Shown: positions 7,732-15,452 of the stretch, in pieces
How the letters are laid out: the number at the start of each line of letters is the position of its first letter
Numbering within the stretch: position 1 is the stretch's first letter
The notes under the pieces: model-generated
Seen by the model: only the letters and a program-made list of their open reading frames with translations
Told to the model about the DNA's origin: nothing
Databases searched by the model: none
Program-made: the position numbers and the translations under genes
Assembly (NCBI GenBank): GCA_017461625.1
Contig: JAFTXJ010000016.1
Location: 1 to 54,366 of the forward strand
DNA: 54,366 nt
Reading direction: 5' to 3'
Source of the DNA: Clostridia bacterium
GTDB lineage: Bacteria; Bacillota; Clostridia; Oscillospirales; Acutalibacteraceae

Positions 7732-8004
7732 ATGCAATTTGAATTAAGTGAAAAGCTTATAAAAGCGTATAATGAAAATAGCAAAAACCCCAACTACTCT
7801 CTGAATTTTCTCTTAAATAGTTTAGACCCAAGTATTTGTATTTCTGCCATCAAATTGGTGGATGTATTTAGCATTCAAGGAAACACAATAACATATGATG
7901 TGGATGAAAAAAACATCAAAATCATCAAAATATTATTTAAAGAAATTACCAACAATTTAATCGAAAAGCTTCTTTGGATTGCTCTTTTGTTACCGGAGAT
8001 GTAA
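7732..8004 (+). CDS. Cassette gene 1: small protein of unknown function
   Basis: 90 residues, AAGGAGG ribosome binding site 8 nt upstream. I do not recognise it. It starts with a polar, Asn-rich helix and ends in a hydrophobic helix (IEKLLWIALLLPEM). No signal peptide, cysteine cluster or catalytic motif is visible. It is the first gene of a compact operon: its stop is 1 bp before the next start, so the products are probably made in step. A small partner or regulator of the next protein is a reasonable guess, not a finding. It is noticeably AT-rich compared with the flanking housekeeping genes. Confidence 0.65.
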   Translation: MQFELSEKLIKAYNENSKNPNYSLNFLLNSLDPSICISAIKLVDVFSIQGNTITYDVDEKNIKIIKILFKEITNNLIEKLLWIALLLPEM

Positions 8005-8005
8005 T

Positions 8006-9085
8006 ATGGAAAATTTTGAGATATTATATCAAGAGTCTTTAGCTAATGTAGAAGAGTCAATTATTGAATCATTAAATGAACTTAATATTCCTGAATCCAC
8101 AAACATTTCAACCATAATAAAAAGTGAAGCCTCACTTGATGGATGGGATTACTGTTATGCTATTGCAATAGGACTGGCTGGTGTTTTTATTTCAACAAAT
8201 GAAGCTTTTGGTCATTATCTTGACCAAATACATAAAGCAGCAAGTGGAAACAGTGGTGACTATGATAAGTTTCAAAGCTTTCTTGGTGATATGCTTCATC
8301 ACGAAGGCGACCATATAGATGCAATTGAGATGCCTTTCAAAAACAGAAATGGTGATAACGCATATTGCATTTTTCACAGATTATTGTGGGGTCATGATAT
8401 TCTTTCAAATAAAGAAGATAATCCCTTTTTGTTAATGTTTAATCAAAAAGGATTAAATGGTATATTTCAAGCAGTTAGACATCTTTTAGCTGATACAGCT
8501 TCCAAACAAGGACTACCATTACCCGGAAGTTCATTCTTTGATTTAATAGATGATAATAATAAAACATCTAATTATTTAATAAAGATTGCTCAACAATTAT
8601 CAGAAGAGACGATAGGTATAAAAACGGGTGCGCAAGAAATATATTCCCATATGATGACTATCAGAGCACAGGATGTAACTGCAGGAGTAGTGGTAAATCT
8701 TGTAACCGACCTTTATTTTCTTCTTCGTAAAATAGAGAACAATATTCGTCGAACTGAAGTAAAGCTTATTGCATATATGGTCAATTTTTTAGGTGAAGCC
8801 GTTATTGGCTCTTTAAAACAAAATGGCGTTCCCTATATAAATATTCCCTTGGCAGGAGCATTAACAACGACTTTTATTCAGTTTTGTTACTATAACAGCA
8901 GTGAGATAAAAAGTATTACGAGCACTACTGAAAATCTTCATTCTGCAACAATGAAATTTGAAGAATCAAATAATGACTTTTTATCATTACCTACAATTGA
9001 ATCAGCAGATGAATATATAACACTATCGGATACCGCGGATGCAAATATAGAGGAACTACTTGACTTTTTAAAGGATGAGAAATGA
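8006..9085 (+). CDS. Cassette gene 2: putative membrane-associated protein with His/Asp motifs
   Basis: 359 residues from ATG 8006, preceded by GGAG 8 nt upstream; an upstream ATG at 7979 overlaps gene 1 and lacks this. A hydrophobic segment lies at residues 49-63 and others near 253-270 and 277-295. Between them are closely spaced polar motifs: HHEGDHID (98-105), FHRLLWGHD (123-131) and RHLLADTASKQGLPLPG (158-174). The last two recall HRGxTHS and HLLxDxxTxxGVPL of the YdjM/DUF457 membrane-bound metal-dependent hydrolases, but this is only a visual resemblance. The C-terminal third is helical and acidic. It overlaps gene 3 by 4 bp. Function unknown. Confidence 0.65.
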   Translation: MENFEILYQESLANVEESIIESLNELNIPESTNISTIIKSEASLDGWDYCYAIAIGLAGVFISTNEAFGHYLDQIHKAASGNSGDYDKFQSFLGDMLHHEGDHIDAIEMPFKNRNGDNAYCIFHRLLWGHDILSNKEDNPFLLMFNQKGLNGIFQAVRHLLADTASKQGLPLPGSSFFDLIDDNNKTSNYLIKIAQQLSEETIGIKTGAQEIYSHMMTIRAQDVTAGVVVNLVTDLYFLLRKIENNIRRTEVKLIAYMVNFLGEAVIGSLKQNGVPYINIPLAGALTTTFIQFCYYNSSEIKSITSTTENLHSATMKFEESNNDFLSLPTIESADEYITLSDTADANIEELLDFLKDEK

Positions 9086-9588
9086 TGAAAAAACTAGTTT
9101 ATGCAATTATTGCAGCCTTAATTGCAATTGGCTCATTTTTAACGGGGTTTCTAATTAGACAGCCGAAAATAAATAAACTGAAAAAACAGATCGAAATGCT
9201 GCAACAAGATAATAGCAAACTTCTCAATTTAATTGATGAGAGCCGCCAAAATTATCAAGAGTTACTTATTCAACACAAGGCACTTAAAGCATTGCAATTT
9301 AGAAAAAAGTCAGCATTAAAAGAGCAAATTACTGAAACTTTAGTTATGCAATATGCAATTAAAGAGTATTTAATGTTATTATTAAAGAGTGGAAAATATA
9401 ATAATGAACTAGAAAAAAGTGAAATTATATTTTTCAACGCCTTTGAAAAGTTGATTGATGGCAAAAAAATTTCTACCAGTGATAAAGTTAAAATACGTGA
9501 CTACATAACTGAAAAATATAAAACTGAAATAAAACACTTAAAAGAATGTGAGTACACACCGGTAATTGATGATTTAAACGCTATATGA
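9082..9588 (+). CDS. Cassette gene 3: membrane-anchored coiled-coil protein
   Basis: 168 residues. An N-terminal transmembrane helix (residues ~4-25, VYAIIAALIAIGSFLTGFLI) is followed directly by a Lys/Glu/Gln-rich heptad region (~28-80), then a mixed helical domain ending in EYTPVIDDLNAI. The topology suggests a single-pass protein with its bulk in the cytoplasm. I recognise no family. ATG 9082 overlaps the stop of gene 2 (ATGATGA), indicating translational coupling; ATG 9085 is an alternative start. A strong bidirectional terminator ends the operon. Confidence 0.65.
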   Translation: MMKKLVYAIIAALIAIGSFLTGFLIRQPKINKLKKQIEMLQQDNSKLLNLIDESRQNYQELLIQHKALKALQFRKKSALKEQITETLVMQYAIKEYLMLLLKSGKYNNELEKSEIIFFNAFEKLIDGKKISTSDKVKIRDYITEKYKTEIKHLKECEYTPVIDDLNAI

Positions 9589-9612
9589 ATTCCACACATT
9601 CGACAAAACACA

Positions 9613-9652
9613 AACCTCCTTGTAAAATGGTATTACCAAATACAAGGAGGTT
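9613..9652. terminator. Bidirectional terminator between convergent genes
   Basis: AACCTCCTTGTA and TACAAGGAGGTT form a perfect 12-bp stem with T-rich flanks on both strands. It closes the cassette and the leftward SGNH hydrolase gene. Confidence 0.85.
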
Positions 9653-9683
9653 GTTTTGTTTATTTATTCATTCATTTATTAAC

Positions 9684-11114
9684 TCAGATTTCTGCGAAGG
9701 TTTTAAAATAGTTTGCGGCATTGGCTCTTGAAACTGATGCACTGAAGTCGAATCCGCTGTCAACAAGCACATTGATTGCAAGTGAAATTGCCTTTAACAC
9801 ACCTGGGAAACCTTTGCTGAACCCATTGTTCAGGAAAGCTGAAGCAACTTTGATAACACTTGCTTCTTCAGTATCATCTGTTGCATCATCTGTGCCGTTT
9901 ATAACATTCATTGCCTGGGCAAGCTGACCGTTTGTAAGAGCATCATCAGGGCTGAATGTGGTGGCAGATGTTGCGCTCATAATGCCGTTGAGCAAAACAT
10001 ATTCAATGTCATTATAATACTTATGACCGGGTTTAACATCATCATATTTCTTTGAAATATCAGGGTCAGGAAGAGCTTCAATGATTTTATTTGCAATAAA
10101 AACGTGACCGTCAGCATCAGGATGGCTGTCAACATAAGTTGTGCCATCGGTGTCAACATAGGTGTATCCAAACTTCTCTGCACCCTTTATCATAGGTCCG
10201 TTACCGACTGACATAATAAAATCAATGATTGTTGATGTGAGAGCATCAGCCTCTGCATCACTTGCATCTTCACCGTTCACAAGCTCACCCTCAACACCGT
10301 TATAATCATAATATTTACCCTTGTTGCCGTTGTCGCTCATACCGACAACCATAAGTGTAACATCAGGGTTAAGGTCATAGATATCCTGAATCATAATATC
10401 CCAGTTGTTATAGAAATTGCTGAGACCATATTCAAGAGCTGAGGGGATTGTTTCTAAAAGCTCGGGAAGTGCACCTGCAAGGTGAGCAATTTCAACAAGG
10501 TCTTCAATGTCACCAAGGTCAAGCTCATTGTCAGCAAGGAAATCCTGAAGCATCTTAACATATTCGTCAGCAACATTTTCTTTTTCAAGAACGTCGGCAA
10601 CTACCCAAGTGAGGTATGCACCCCAGTCGTTACCGCCAACACCGAGAGTGATAAGGTCGGCATCTGCAATAGCCTGCTTATAAGCAGTTCTGAATTCTTC
10701 ACTGCCTGCAAAACCAACAGCATCAAGCTGAGCCGGGTGGAATAAATATTCGTCAGCACCGTCAAAGTCATCCTCAAGCATATAACGGATTTCAATTGTT
10801 CTGAAACCGGGAGCAGCAAAGGCAGTCATTGACTTGTCTTCAACAATAGCATTTGCAAGCACATCTGCATAAGAACCGGGAACCCTGTAATAAGTGGTTT
10901 CCTGATGAGCACGGTTAAACTCGCGGTCATTATCAGTAATCTGGTCACGGTATCCGCTGGCAACACTGTCACCAAGGAGAACATAGTTCTCATACTGACC
11001 GTGGTGAAGATTTACCGAATCCTGATTAAGCTCGGCAGCAAAGCACACAAACGAGCCTGAAACAATGACAAGTGTGAGCAAAACAGCAAGAGCTTTTTTA
11101 AATACATTTTTCAT
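9684..11114 (-). CDS. Secreted SGNH/GDSL-family hydrolase with SLH-like C-terminus
   Basis: 476 residues. Signal peptide at 1-27 (KKALAVLLTLVIVSGSF, cleavage near CFAA). SGNH blocks are clear: LLGDSVASGY (nucleophile Ser, ~47-56), VGGNDWG and the terminal DSHPDADGH with catalytic Asp and His. Such enzymes hydrolyse esters, commonly acetyl groups on polysaccharides or lipids. Near residue 375, YNDIEYVLLNGIMSA followed by FSPDDALTNGQLAQA looks like one S-layer homology repeat, which would tether the enzyme to the cell wall. Its own promoter region lies at 11115-11290. Confidence 0.88.
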   Translation of the reverse strand: MKNVFKKALAVLLTLVIVSGSFVCFAAELNQDSVNLHHGQYENYVLLGDSVASGYRDQITDNDREFNRAHQETTYYRVPGSYADVLANAIVEDKSMTAFAAPGFRTIEIRYMLEDDFDGADEYLFHPAQLDAVGFAGSEEFRTAYKQAIADADLITLGVGGNDWGAYLTWVVADVLEKENVADEYVKMLQDFLADNELDLGDIEDLVEIAHLAGALPELLETIPSALEYGLSNFYNNWDIMIQDIYDLNPDVTLMVVGMSDNGNKGKYYDYNGVEGELVNGEDASDAEADALTSTIIDFIMSVGNGPMIKGAEKFGYTYVDTDGTTYVDSHPDADGHVFIANKIIEALPDPDISKKYDDVKPGHKYYNDIEYVLLNGIMSATSATTFSPDDALTNGQLAQAMNVINGTDDATDDTEEASVIKVASAFLNNGFSKGFPGVLKAISLAINVLVDSGFDFSASVSRANAANYFKTFAEI

Positions 11115-11295
11115 TTTAATTCCTCCTATGATTTTTTGCTGCTAAAATATTAACATATTGCAATGAATTTAAAATTCTCAAACGACAAAAACATTGCAAT
11201 ATTGAATAAGGTCTTTAATTAAACGGTTAATATTTTATTCTTTATTTGTTCACACAGATATGATATAATGGCATAGAATGGAAAGGGAGGATACT

Positions 11296-11535
11296 ATGTT
11301 TGAAACTATTTTCAGTATTTTAGTTACAATTGCATTCATCTGGTTATTTATCAAGGTTATCGGATTTTTGCTCAAAGCAACATGGGGACTTGCAAAAATC
11401 GTTGCAACCATTCTGCTTATATTAGCCTTACCTGCGCTGATTCTTTGCTTCGTTTTTGCCGGCGGAGCATTGCTGCTTATTCCCCTCGCCCTTGTTGCAG
11501 GTGCATTCGGATTAGTTAAATTACTGGTTAAATAG
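11296..11535 (+). CDS. Small hydrophobic membrane protein
   Basis: 79 residues, almost entirely two or three membrane helices (FETIFSILVTIAFIWLFI, then a long Ala/Leu/Ile stretch and GGALLLIPLALVAGAFG). No recognised function. ATG 11296 is chosen because GGGAGG (11284-11289) is 6 nt upstream; the ATG at 11278 precedes that site. A TATAAT at 11264-11269 gives a plausible -10. The isomerase-like gene follows after 20 bp, so they may be co-transcribed. Confidence 0.75.
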   Translation: MFETIFSILVTIAFIWLFIKVIGFLLKATWGLAKIVATILLILALPALILCFVFAGGALLLIPLALVAGAFGLVKLLVK

Positions 11536-11555
11536 AGTAGCAAAGAGGTATTTTT

Positions 11556-12395
11556 ATGTGGAAACAAAAATTAGGAATCGGAAACTTCGATGGAATTAAC
11601 ATCAGCACCGCCGAACAAATCAAGCTTTTTAAACAGACCGGCTTTGACGCCTTCTTTACCGATTGGAGATATGGCTCGCCTGTTGACGAATGGGTAAAAA
11701 CAGCCAAAGATGAGGGTATGATTTACCAATCAATTCACGCTCCCTTTGGCAAAAGCGACGATATGTGGTGCGATGACAAGGAGCTTGCCGAGATTGCAGA
11801 AAAAGAGCTTCTCGCCTGCCTCGCAGACTGCGAAAGGTACGAAATCCCCATTATGGTTATGCACGCAATCATCGGCTTTGACAATCACAACCCCACTGAA
11901 ATCGGCATAGAACGCTTCGGCAGGATTGTTGATGCAGCAGAAAAAACAGGAGTTAAATTGGCATTTGAAAACACCGAGGGTGAAGAATATTTATTCAAGC
12001 TTTTTGATGCTTTCGGTGATAGAAAAAATGTGGGTTTCTGTTGGGATACCGGCCACGAAATGTGCTACAACCATTCACAGGATTTATTGGCAAAATTGGG
12101 CGATAAGCTCATTGCAACCCACCTTAACGATAACCTTGGAATCAAGGATTTTGGCGGTGAAATTACCTGGCTTGACGATTTGCACCTGCTCCCCTTTGAC
12201 GGCATTGCAAATTGGCAAAGTATTGCCAACAGGCTTGATAAATGTAAATTTAACGATATTATGATGTTTGAACTAAACATAAAATCAAAGCCCGACCGCC
12301 ACGAAAACGACGGCTATTCAGCTATGGATTTTGAAGTTTACCTTGCCGAAGCTTTTAAAAGAGCTTGCAGGGTTGCGGCTTTGAGAAAAAGATAA
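11556..12395 (+). CDS. Sugar phosphate isomerase/epimerase-like TIM-barrel protein
   Basis: 279 residues of the xylose isomerase-like/AP endonuclease 2 superfamily. Characteristic metal-ligand strands are visible: SIHAPFG, VMHAIIGF, AFENTEGEEY, FCWDTGHEMCY and ATHLNDNLG (Glu, Asp-x-x-His and His-x-Asn). Members isomerise or epimerise sugars, inositols or hydroxy acids using a divalent metal. The substrate is not deducible. Cytoplasmic, no signal peptide. It ends in a strong bidirectional terminator shared with the convergent phosphodiesterase-like gene. Confidence 0.85.
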   Translation: MWKQKLGIGNFDGINISTAEQIKLFKQTGFDAFFTDWRYGSPVDEWVKTAKDEGMIYQSIHAPFGKSDDMWCDDKELAEIAEKELLACLADCERYEIPIMVMHAIIGFDNHNPTEIGIERFGRIVDAAEKTGVKLAFENTEGEEYLFKLFDAFGDRKNVGFCWDTGHEMCYNHSQDLLAKLGDKLIATHLNDNLGIKDFGGEITWLDDLHLLPFDGIANWQSIANRLDKCKFNDIMMFELNIKSKPDRHENDGYSAMDFEVYLAEAFKRACRVAALRKR

Positions 12396-12400
12396 AAAAT

Positions 12401-12424
12401 AAACGCTGTCAACCGACAGCGTTT
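12401..12424. terminator. Bidirectional terminator
   Basis: AAACGCTGTC-aacc-GACAGCGTTT is a perfect 10-bp stem with T-rich flank, between convergent genes. Confidence 0.85.
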
Positions 12425-12429
12425 TAGTT

Positions 12430-13218
12430 TTATATAACACCATAAAAATGGACTATGTTCATATCCTCTGGCATATTCAACCCGTGGCTTCCGCAGCCAC
12501 CGTCAATTTCGTGGCATCCGTGGTCAGGAGCAAAGCCGATGAAAGTTTTATGGTTTTTCCAATTTTCTTCAACGGCTTTTCTCAATGTAGCAAAAGCATT
12601 TATATTATGCTTAAGTGCCTCAATTGACTCCTCACCCTCAGGTGCATGGCGATACATTGTTCCGTCATAGTTGCCGTTATAAACTGCTATTAAATCATAC
12701 TTATCTTCTTCGATAAGCTCAATTGCTTTTTCGTTTGCCTCGTCGGGAGTTTCAACAATAAAATAATCCATTTCTCTTTCAAGGAATATTTTTGACATAC
12801 TGTCGTTCCCTGTTGAAACGATGCAAGGCTTTTTCCCGGCTCTGATAAGGGCATCAAAAACGCTGTCGGTTTTAACAACAGGCTTGGTATAAGACTGAAT
12901 TCCGTGAATTTCAGGTTCAGCACCTGTATACATTGTTGCAAAGCAAACCGGAGTAACCGACGGCATAACAGTCTGCAACGGAAGAGTAATATCACTGCCC
13001 AGCATAACGGGAGTGAAAAGATGTGTATATTTTTCAAAAATCCAAAGGGCAACCGCATCGGGGTTATACATAAGAACCCTGTCAACGCCCTTGTCTTCTG
13101 TTAATTTAGCGAGCACTTCAATAGGCTCATCGGCCTGATTGGGTTTTTCAACACCTAAAGCATTGCATAAAGAAGCTGCAACACCTGTTAACTTAATCGG
13201 ACAAAAAACATCCTGCAT
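12430..13218 (-). CDS. Alkaline phosphatase/phosphodiesterase superfamily protein
   Basis: 262 residues. The C-terminal metal site APDHGCHEIDGGCGSHG (Asp-His and His) and the nucleophile-region segment PSVTPVCFATMYTG (Thr of TP) match type I phosphodiesterase/nucleotide pyrophosphatase-like members of the alkaline phosphatase superfamily. It is shorter than most of the family, lacking the N-terminal DG..D metal segment in canonical form (VDRVLMYNPDAVA replaces it), so activity is plausible but unproven. No signal peptide. Strong GAGGTGAT ribosome binding site; promoter TTGTAA-N17-TATAAT lies at 13236-13264 on the minus strand. Confidence 0.75.
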   Translation of the reverse strand: MQDVFCPIKLTGVAASLCNALGVEKPNQADEPIEVLAKLTEDKGVDRVLMYNPDAVALWIFEKYTHLFTPVMLGSDITLPLQTVMPSVTPVCFATMYTGAEPEIHGIQSYTKPVVKTDSVFDALIRAGKKPCIVSTGNDSMSKIFLEREMDYFIVETPDEANEKAIELIEEDKYDLIAVYNGNYDGTMYRHAPEGEESIEALKHNINAFATLRKAVEENWKNHKTFIGFAPDHGCHEIDGGCGSHGLNMPEDMNIVHFYGVI

Positions 13219-13235
13219 AATATCACCTCAATAAA

Positions 13236-13278
13236 ATTATACTCCCCTTTTGACTAAATTACAATGATATTATATAAT
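13236..13278. promoter_or_regulatory. Overlapping divergent promoters
   Basis: Minus strand: TTGTAA (13259-13264), 17 bp, TATAAT (13236-13241). Plus strand: TTGACT (13250-13255), 17 bp, TATAAT (13273-13278). The two polymerase footprints overlap, so they should compete. Confidence 0.6.
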
Positions 13279-13297
13279 AAATAAAGAGGTGATTTTC

Positions 13298-13516
13298 ATG
13301 AGCATTAAGCTGGGAAAATACAGGCATTTCAAAGGCAACGAATATGAGGTTATTCACATTGCAAAGCACTCTGAAACCTTAGAAAACATGGTTGTTTACC
13401 GTGCACTCTACGGTGACGGTGATGTGTGGGTACGCCCTGAATCAATGTGGAATGAAACCATTGAAAGAGACGGCAAAACCTTCAAAAGATTTACTTATAT
13501 AGAAAAAGCCGACTAA
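13298..13516 (+). CDS. DUF1653 family protein
   Basis: 72 residues. KLGKYRHFKGNEYEVI near the start and YGDGDVWVRPESMW in the middle are the signature of DUF1653, a small widespread cytoplasmic family of unknown function. ATG 13298 is preferred to GTG 13289 because AGAGGTGA sits at the right distance. A consensus promoter is at 13250-13278 and a terminator overlaps the end of the gene. Confidence 0.9.
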   Translation: MSIKLGKYRHFKGNEYEVIHIAKHSETLENMVVYRALYGDGDVWVRPESMWNETIERDGKTFKRFTYIEKAD

Positions 13517-13529
13517 AAAGTCGGCAATT
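13508..13529. terminator. Terminator between convergent genes
   Basis: GCCGACT-aaaa-AGTCGGC followed by AATTTTT; the stem includes the stop codon of the DUF1653 gene. Confidence 0.75.
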
Positions 13530-13530
13530 T

Positions 13531-13944
13531 TTAATATAAGGTTTTTGAAAGAATGTAGCAAGTCCAAAGGGCAACAACAAACGCACCCTCTGCCGGAATT
13601 GCAAGCTTGGTGTATGGACATTTCCAACCTTTGTCAACGCAAAGGAAAATACTCCTTGTTACAAAAACAGTCGTCGCAAAAAACAACCCGCCCACAAGGG
13701 AATAAACGGGTGTTCCCAATTTAACTGTAAGATAAAGCAAAAATGCACCCAAAGCAAAAGAGATACCACCGTAGTAAACACGAATTTCAGTTTTACCTGC
13801 GTTGTCAACAGGTTTCACGGCAAAGCTTTCGGCATTTTTGATGGGATTTGTGATAAACACAATCGCCATACCGAAAAAGTAAAGTACAAGACCGATAACC
13901 GCAACCGCAGCCGGGACATTGGTAAAAAACAATTCTTTTATCAT
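13531..13944 (-). CDS. Four-helix membrane protein (DUF4345-like)
   Basis: 137 residues with four predicted membrane helices (about 10-31, 56-73, 78-98, 115-134). The pattern YYGGISFALGAFLLYL in helix two and a charged loop after helix one resemble the DUF4345 family; assignment is tentative. Its start overlaps the stop of the serine dehydratase gene by 4 bp (ATGA), so it is co-translated with that gene. A role in serine or pyruvate handling is possible by context only. Confidence 0.65.
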   Translation of the reverse strand: MIKELFFTNVPAAVAVIGLVLYFFGMAIVFITNPIKNAESFAVKPVDNAGKTEIRVYYGGISFALGAFLLYLTVKLGTPVYSLVGGLFFATTVFVTRSIFLCVDKGWKCPYTKLAIPAEGAFVVALWTCYILSKTLY

Positions 13945-15362
13945 AACTCTACCACCTTTGCGAGACCGCCTTCGCTTGTTTCTCTGTATTCTCTCGAAAT
14001 TGCATGGCCTGTCTGTTTCATAGTTTCAATAACGCTGTCAAGGGAAATCATTCTTGTGTCACTCAGGAAGTTGGCAAGGTTAACGGCATTGATTGCTCTC
14101 ATCGCCGCAACAGCATTACGCTCAATGCAAGGGATTTGCACAAGGCCGCATACAGGGTCACAAGTGAGACCAAGATGATGCTCAATAGCAATTTCAGATG
14201 CATATTCCGTCTGCTCAATGCTCAGATTAAACAGTCTGCCGAGCATCGCTGCAGCCATGGCACAGGCTGTACCGATTTCCGCCTGACAACCGCATTCAGC
14301 CCCTGAAATGGATGCATTTGTTTTAACAAGGTTACCGATAAGACCGCCGACACCCAAAGCCGCTGCGATTTCATAATCGGTAAAACCACGCTTTCTCTGC
14401 TGATAATATAAAACGGCCGGCACAACACCTGAGGCACCGCAAGTGGGGGCAACAACAATAGTGTTGCCACAGGCATTTTCTTCGCTGACAGCAAAAGCAT
14501 AAGAGCAGACCATTCGGTTTTCTCTGGTTTCTGCTGTTTCATCAACGTGACGCTGAAGCGAAAGATACTTCGCCTTACGCTGAACATTAAGCCCACCGGG
14601 GAGTGTTCCCTCACCATCAAGACCCGAACGGATGCAATCCTTCATAATCTGCCACATTTCAAGCAAGAAATCGGCAATTTCAGGACCTTCAACTTCAAGA
14701 ACGTATTCCCAAAGGTCGATCTTTTTATTTATACAATATTCTTTGATTGCTGTAAAAGTAGTGTGGGTGTAAATGTCTTCAGGCTCAACATAATCCATGC
14801 CCTCAATTTTTATGCTGCCACCGCCAACGCTCATCACGCGTGCAAAGTCGGTCTGCTCACCATTTTTGTAAGCGAACATATCCATAGTGTTGGCATGAGG
14901 AATATTTTCCTCTGTTTCGTTAAAAATAATTTCAACTTTTCTTGAGCCGAAAGTTTTTTCAATAACATAATCGGTTCTGTGACCCACACCTGTTTTTGCA
15001 AGTGAACCGTAAAGAATTACCTTATAATCATCTGCATCGGGATTTTTACCAATGAAAAATTTGCATGCATTTTCGGGTCCGATGGTATGTGAGCTTGACG
15101 GACCGGAGCCTACTTTATATAAATCTCTCAGCGATTTCATTCCTGTCGGATGAGATTTTCTCTTCGCTTCTTCTGTTTCAAAAAAATCATCTAAAGAAAC
15201 ATTAAATATTTTTGCCATCTGCCAAAGGGTATCAACGCTCGGAGCAGACTCCCCTCTTTCCCATTTAGAAAGAGTTGCACCCGTAACACCTAATTGTTTA
15301 GCAAGCTTTGCTTTGCTCAAGCTCTGTTTTTCTCTGAGTTCAGTAATTTTTTCACAATTCAT
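13941..15362 (-). CDS. HTH-domain/L-serine ammonia-lyase fusion (iron-sulfur dependent)
   Basis: 473 residues. Residues ~5-60 are an Xre/HTH_3 DNA-binding domain (LREKQSLSKAKLAKQLGVTG, then TLSKWERGESAPSVDTL). From ~72 the protein is a complete single-chain serine dehydratase: SLRDLYKVGSGPSSSHTIGP (beta domain), GEGTLPGGLNVQRKA, VAPTCGASGVVPA, GAECGCQAEIG and LTCDPVCGLVQIPC, which supply the [4Fe-4S] cysteines. It converts L-serine to pyruvate and ammonia. ATG 15362 is set by AAGGAAG 8 nt upstream; the longer frame from 15407 runs through the promoter. The HTH fusion and operator-like repeats in its promoter suggest self-regulation. Confidence 0.9.
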   Translation of the reverse strand: MNCEKITELREKQSLSKAKLAKQLGVTGATLSKWERGESAPSVDTLWQMAKIFNVSLDDFFETEEAKRKSHPTGMKSLRDLYKVGSGPSSSHTIGPENACKFFIGKNPDADDYKVILYGSLAKTGVGHRTDYVIEKTFGSRKVEIIFNETEENIPHANTMDMFAYKNGEQTDFARVMSVGGGSIKIEGMDYVEPEDIYTHTTFTAIKEYCINKKIDLWEYVLEVEGPEIADFLLEMWQIMKDCIRSGLDGEGTLPGGLNVQRKAKYLSLQRHVDETAETRENRMVCSYAFAVSEENACGNTIVVAPTCGASGVVPAVLYYQQRKRGFTDYEIAAALGVGGLIGNLVKTNASISGAECGCQAEIGTACAMAAAMLGRLFNLSIEQTEYASEIAIEHHLGLTCDPVCGLVQIPCIERNAVAAMRAINAVNLANFLSDTRMISLDSVIETMKQTGHAISREYRETSEGGLAKVVEL

Positions 15363-15391
15363 GGCTACACTTCCTTTGCATCTTATGATAT

Positions 15392-15421
15392 AGTATAACT
15401 GTTGCAACTGACAACTGTCAA
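15392..15421 (-). promoter_or_regulatory. Promoter with operator-like repeats for the HTH-serine dehydratase
   Basis: Minus strand TTGACA (15416-15421), 18-bp spacer, TATACT (15392-15397). The spacer contains the palindrome GTTGCAAC (15401-15408), and GACAACTGTC (15410-15419) overlaps the -35. CAGTTG occurs twice in direct orientation. A repressor bound here would block polymerase. Confidence 0.7.
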
Positions 15422-15452
15422 TAAATTTAATTAAAATTAAAAGGTGATAAAT

